From: CAKZLS01 sp963786305
Lineage (GTDB): Bacteria > Pseudomonadota > Alphaproteobacteria > Rhodospirillales > Defluviicoccaceae
NCBI GenBank assembly: GCA_963786305.1
Contig: CAWAYL010000010.1
Coordinates: forward strand, 37,354-101,353
DNA length: 64,000 bases
Direction of reading: 5' to 3'
Position numbers and translations under genes: made by a program. This document shows, in pieces, positions 61,812 through 64,000 of this stretch. The notes under the pieces are model-generated. The model saw nothing but the letters and a program-made list of their open reading frames with translations. It was not told the origin of the DNA and did no database searches. Position 1 is the stretch's first letter, and every line of letters starts with the position of its first letter.

Positions 61812-62635
61812 CACTCGTCGTACGGCGGCCGGTCCAGACCGGCGGGCGAGAGGGTGAAGACTTCGAAACCGTCCGCGGTCACGCCGAGCGAATGCTCGAA
61901 CTGGGCGGACGGGGACTTGTCGCGGGTCACGGCGGTCCAGCCGTCGTTCAGGATCTTGACCTCCCAGCGTCCGGCGTTAACCATCGGCTCGATGGTGAAG
62001 AACATCCCCTCGCGCAGAACTGGTCCTTCGTTCGGCTTGCCAAAGTGCGGAATGTTGGGGGCGTCGTGGAACACCCGGCCGAGCCCGTGACCGCAGAAAT
62101 CGCGAACCACCGAGAACCGGTTGGCCTCGACATACGTCTGGATGGCCTGCCCGATTTCGCCGACCGTGACACCCGGCTTCACCACGTTGATGCCGCGCCA
62201 CAGGGCTTCGAACGTGACGTCGACCAGAAGCTGCTTCTTGACCGCCACCTTTCCCAGACAAAACATGCGGCTGGTATCGCCGTGCCAACCGTCGAGGATG
62301 ACGGTGACGTCGACATTGAGGATATCGCCCTCCTCCAGCCGATGCTTGTCGGCGGGAATGCCATGGCAGACGACGCGGTTGACGGAGGTGCAGATGGACT
62401 TGGGGAATCCGCGGTAATTCAGCGGCGCGGCAATCGCGCCATGATCGCGAATATACTCGGCGCACAAGCGATCGAGCTCGCCGGTGGTCGCCCCCGGTTG
62501 AACGAACGGCGTGATATGGTCGAGGGTCTCGGCCGCCAGCCGTCCGGCCTTTCGCATCCCCTCGAATTCCTCTTCACCATGGATTTTAATGGTGCGGGGT
62601 CTGGTCAGAACGCTGTCGTCGGGAGTGTTTTGCAT
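61811..62635 (-). CDS. map: Methionine aminopeptidase, type I
   Basis: The 274-residue enzyme removes N-terminal methionine. Metal ligands are recognisable: NVDVTVILDGWHGDTSRMF (two Asp), GHGLGRVFHDAP (His), FFTIEPM (Glu) and QFEHSLGVT (Glu region). CHGIP carries the substrate-site His. The length fits type I. It starts at ATG 62635, 51 bases after the sfsA stop, and is coupled to radC. Confidence 0.97.
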   Translation of the reverse strand: MQNTPDDSVLTRPRTIKIHGEEEFEGMRKAGRLAAETLDHITPFVQPGATTGELDRLCAEYIRDHGAIAAPLNYRGFPKSICTSVNRVVCHGIPADKHRLEEGDILNVDVTVILDGWHGDTSRMFCLGKVAVKKQLLVDVTFEALWRGINVVKPGVTVGEIGQAIQTYVEANRFSVVRDFCGHGLGRVFHDAPNIPHFGKPNEGPVLREGMFFTIEPMVNAGRWEVKILNDGWTAVTRDKSPSAQFEHSLGVTADGFEVFTLSPAGLDRPPYDE

Positions 62636-62686
62636 TGTCGAATTCTGTCACAAGTGGAACGGCAAGTCATGCCGCGAAGGGTCAGT

Positions 62687-63397
62687 TTACATTGATATGG
62701 CCACCGGGTGCGTAACTTTGATTGCATCCTCTGAAACATCACACCGGTAACACAGCACTTCCACGCCGGCGGCAATCGCGGGGCCGAGAGCCTCTGAATA
62801 CTTCGGGTCGATGTCGGCGGCAATGGTGAACACGTTCCCGTCTCCGCGCTGGACAAGAAACAGCATCACCGCCCTCGATCCCTGGCGCGCCGCCTCGGAA
62901 AGCTCCACGAGGTGCTTCGCGCCTCTTTGCGTGACCGCGTCGGGGAATTCCACCGCGCCCTCCGGCCCGATCGCCCGTTTCAGCGTTACGTTCTTGATTT
63001 CCACCAGGCACTGGGGACGCTCGGGTCCCTCCAACAGGAGATCGATGCGTGAATTCTGGCCGTATTTGACCTCGCGTCGAACGGTTTCGTAGCCGGCCAG
63101 CTCGGGAATGACCGCTTCGGCGACGGCCTCGGCGACCAGGGCGTTGGGACGCTGCGTGTTGATGCCCACCAGTGTGTCGCCGATGCGGATGATTTCCCAG
63201 GTGTAGCGAAGCTTTCGTTCGGGATTGCTCGCGGGAGAGAGCCAGACCTCGGAACCGGGGGTGTTGACGCTCAGCATCGAGCCCGAGTTCGGGCAATGGG
63301 CGATCACCGCTTCGCCGGTGTCGAGCATGACATCGGCCATGAACCGCTTGTAGCGGCGGATCAGCGTGCCGTGGATCAGGGGGTCGGAAAACCGCAT
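62687..63397 (-). CDS. sfsA: SfsA (sugar fermentation stimulation protein)
   Basis: This 236-residue protein carries SfsA motifs: RYKRFMADVMLDTGEAVIAH, CPNSGSMLSVNTPGSEVWLS, SRIDLLLEGPERPQCLVEIK and FPDAVTQRGAKHLVEL. The nuclease-like fold (Asp, then EIK) suggests nucleic-acid processing, although its name comes from maltose metabolism effects. The ATG at 63397 gives the usual N-terminus MRFSDPL. It lies between the methyltransferase gene (end at 63402) and map. Confidence 0.93.
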   Translation of the reverse strand: MRFSDPLIHGTLIRRYKRFMADVMLDTGEAVIAHCPNSGSMLSVNTPGSEVWLSPASNPERKLRYTWEIIRIGDTLVGINTQRPNALVAEAVAEAVIPELAGYETVRREVKYGQNSRIDLLLEGPERPQCLVEIKNVTLKRAIGPEGAVEFPDAVTQRGAKHLVELSEAARQGSRAVMLFLVQRGDGNVFTIAADIDPKYSEALGPAIAAGVEVLCYRCDVSEDAIKVTHPVAISM

Positions 63398-63401
63398 GAG
63401 A

Positions 63402-64000
63402 TCACGTTTTCCCGAGAGCGTCGGCGAGACGGGTTCGGGCCGAACCTCGCCGCAACGGCCGGGGCTGCGATTCATGCGGCGACCAGCCGCTGAGGTAGAC
63501 CACCTGGAAGGTCGCCGGCACGGTGCCGTCCGCGTTCCCGAACGCGTCGCGGTAGCGGGCGAGCCCATCGAGCAGCGTCGCGCGCCGGGTGAACGCCTTG
63601 CGTCGTTCGATGGTGGCATTGCTTTCGCCCATTGCCCGGAGGTCGGTCATCAGCTTGAGCGGGTCGGGGTAAACCACCGTCAGGGTTTCGGTGTCGACCA
63701 CCGGAAGGGCAAAACCGGCCCTTTGCAACAGATCCCCCGCATCGCGGACATCGGCGAAGGGCGATACCCGAGGGCTCAGGCCTCCCTCCCCGGCAATTTC
63801 GGCCTCCGCCAGCGCTTGGCGGAGCTCCTTGAGGGTTTGCCCGCCCAGCATCGCGCCGAGGAATAAACCGTCCGGCTTGAGCGCGGAACGAATTTGCAGC
63901 AGGGCCCCCGGCAGGTCGTTGATCCAGTGGAGACCCAGAAGGCTGAAGATCAGATCGAAGCTGCCGGAGTTGAACGGCAGCGCCTCCTCGTCCGCCGCGA
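63402..64000 (-). CDS. SAM-dependent methyltransferase (BioC/NDUFAF5-like), cut by the window edge
   Basis: The readable part (about 199 residues) includes ALPFNSGSFDLIFSLLGLHW, INDLPGALLQIRSALKPDGL, FLGAMLGGQTLKELRQALAE and a C-terminal region TVVYPDPLKLMTDLRAMGES. This corresponds to motifs II-III of a class I methyltransferase and the tail seen in BioC/NDUFAF5-like proteins. The SAM-binding N-terminus lies beyond 64000. Its stop is four bases from the sfsA start, so sfsA is probably in the same operon. Confidence 0.85.
   Translation of the reverse strand, partial: AADEEALPFNSGSFDLIFSLLGLHWINDLPGALLQIRSALKPDGLFLGAMLGGQTLKELRQALAEAEIAGEGGLSPRVSPFADVRDAGDLLQRAGFALPVVDTETLTVVYPDPLKLMTDLRAMGESNATIERRKAFTRRATLLDGLARYRDAFGNADGTVPATFQVVYLSGWSPHESQPRPLRRGSARTRLADALGKT

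Overview
The window is GC-rich chromosomal DNA of a Gram-negative alphaproteobacterium, probably of a Rhodospirillales-like group. The lineage is inferred from the sfsA-map-radC order, DUF1127 and DUF2189 proteins, two ELM1-family (DUF1022) proteins, a phasin-like protein, an RT0821-type surface protein and a CbpA/CbpM pair. No rRNA is present. The one tRNA is tRNA-Ser(GGA) at 3903-3992.

Layout: 1-3.6 kb holds the decayed remains of two DNA-helicase genes of the kind found in phage-defence islands (DUF1998 C-terminus; NERD-UvrD-like helicase), lying on the 3' side of tRNA-Ser. 4.1-6.7 kb is housekeeping (cytidylate-kinase-like protein, lepA). 7.1-18.4 kb is a cell-surface polysaccharide neighbourhood: an initiating sugar phosphotransferase, a heparinase II/III-type lyase, a nucleotidyltransferase, a GNAT-fold protein, a sterol-desaturase-type hydroxylase, a glycosyltransferase-like protein, a sulfotransferase and two convergent ELM1-family genes. 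18.5-23.7 kb pairs a two-component system and PepSY protein with a divergent run of PepSY, cytochrome b561 and di-heme peroxidase genes, across a promoter region with a 12-bp perfect inverted repeat.

26.5-32.9 kb is the most unusual part. It is one tight minus-strand operon: surface-antigen-like protein, Ser/Thr kinase, anchored beta-helix protein, FHA protein, MotA/TolQ/ExbB proton channel, and two proteins joining a MotB/TolR-like transmembrane Asp helix to a VWA domain, one of which also has an FHA domain. It reads as an ion-driven envelope machine under phosphorylation control, and I do not recognise it as a named system. 33-51 kb is mixed chromosomal core: lipoprotein, PAS protein, DUF1127 protein with internal repeats, rnk, LysR/AhpD-like pair, PRC barrel, cbpA-cbpM, RND efflux pump, hydrolase, DinG-like helicase, DUF2189, M23 peptidase and a small ACT protein. 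51-53 kb encodes an RTX protein.

53.6-60.9 kb is an insertion-sequence graveyard: a complete IS4-type element, nested IS630, IS21 and IS110 fragments, and an IS91-type transposase with a tyrosine recombinase between terminal inverted repeats, followed by a Phd/RelE-type toxin-antitoxin pair. 61-64 kb returns to core genes (radC, map, sfsA, a methyltransferase cut by the window edge).

Caveat for the whole annotation: many genes, including the normally intact lepA, carry single-base frameshifts, several of them in homopolymers. Most are probably sequencing or assembly indels. Affected genes are listed over their reconstructed full span. The helicase at 1645-3611 and the ornithine-cyclodeaminase remnant at 53661 also carry in-frame stop codons and look truly decayed.
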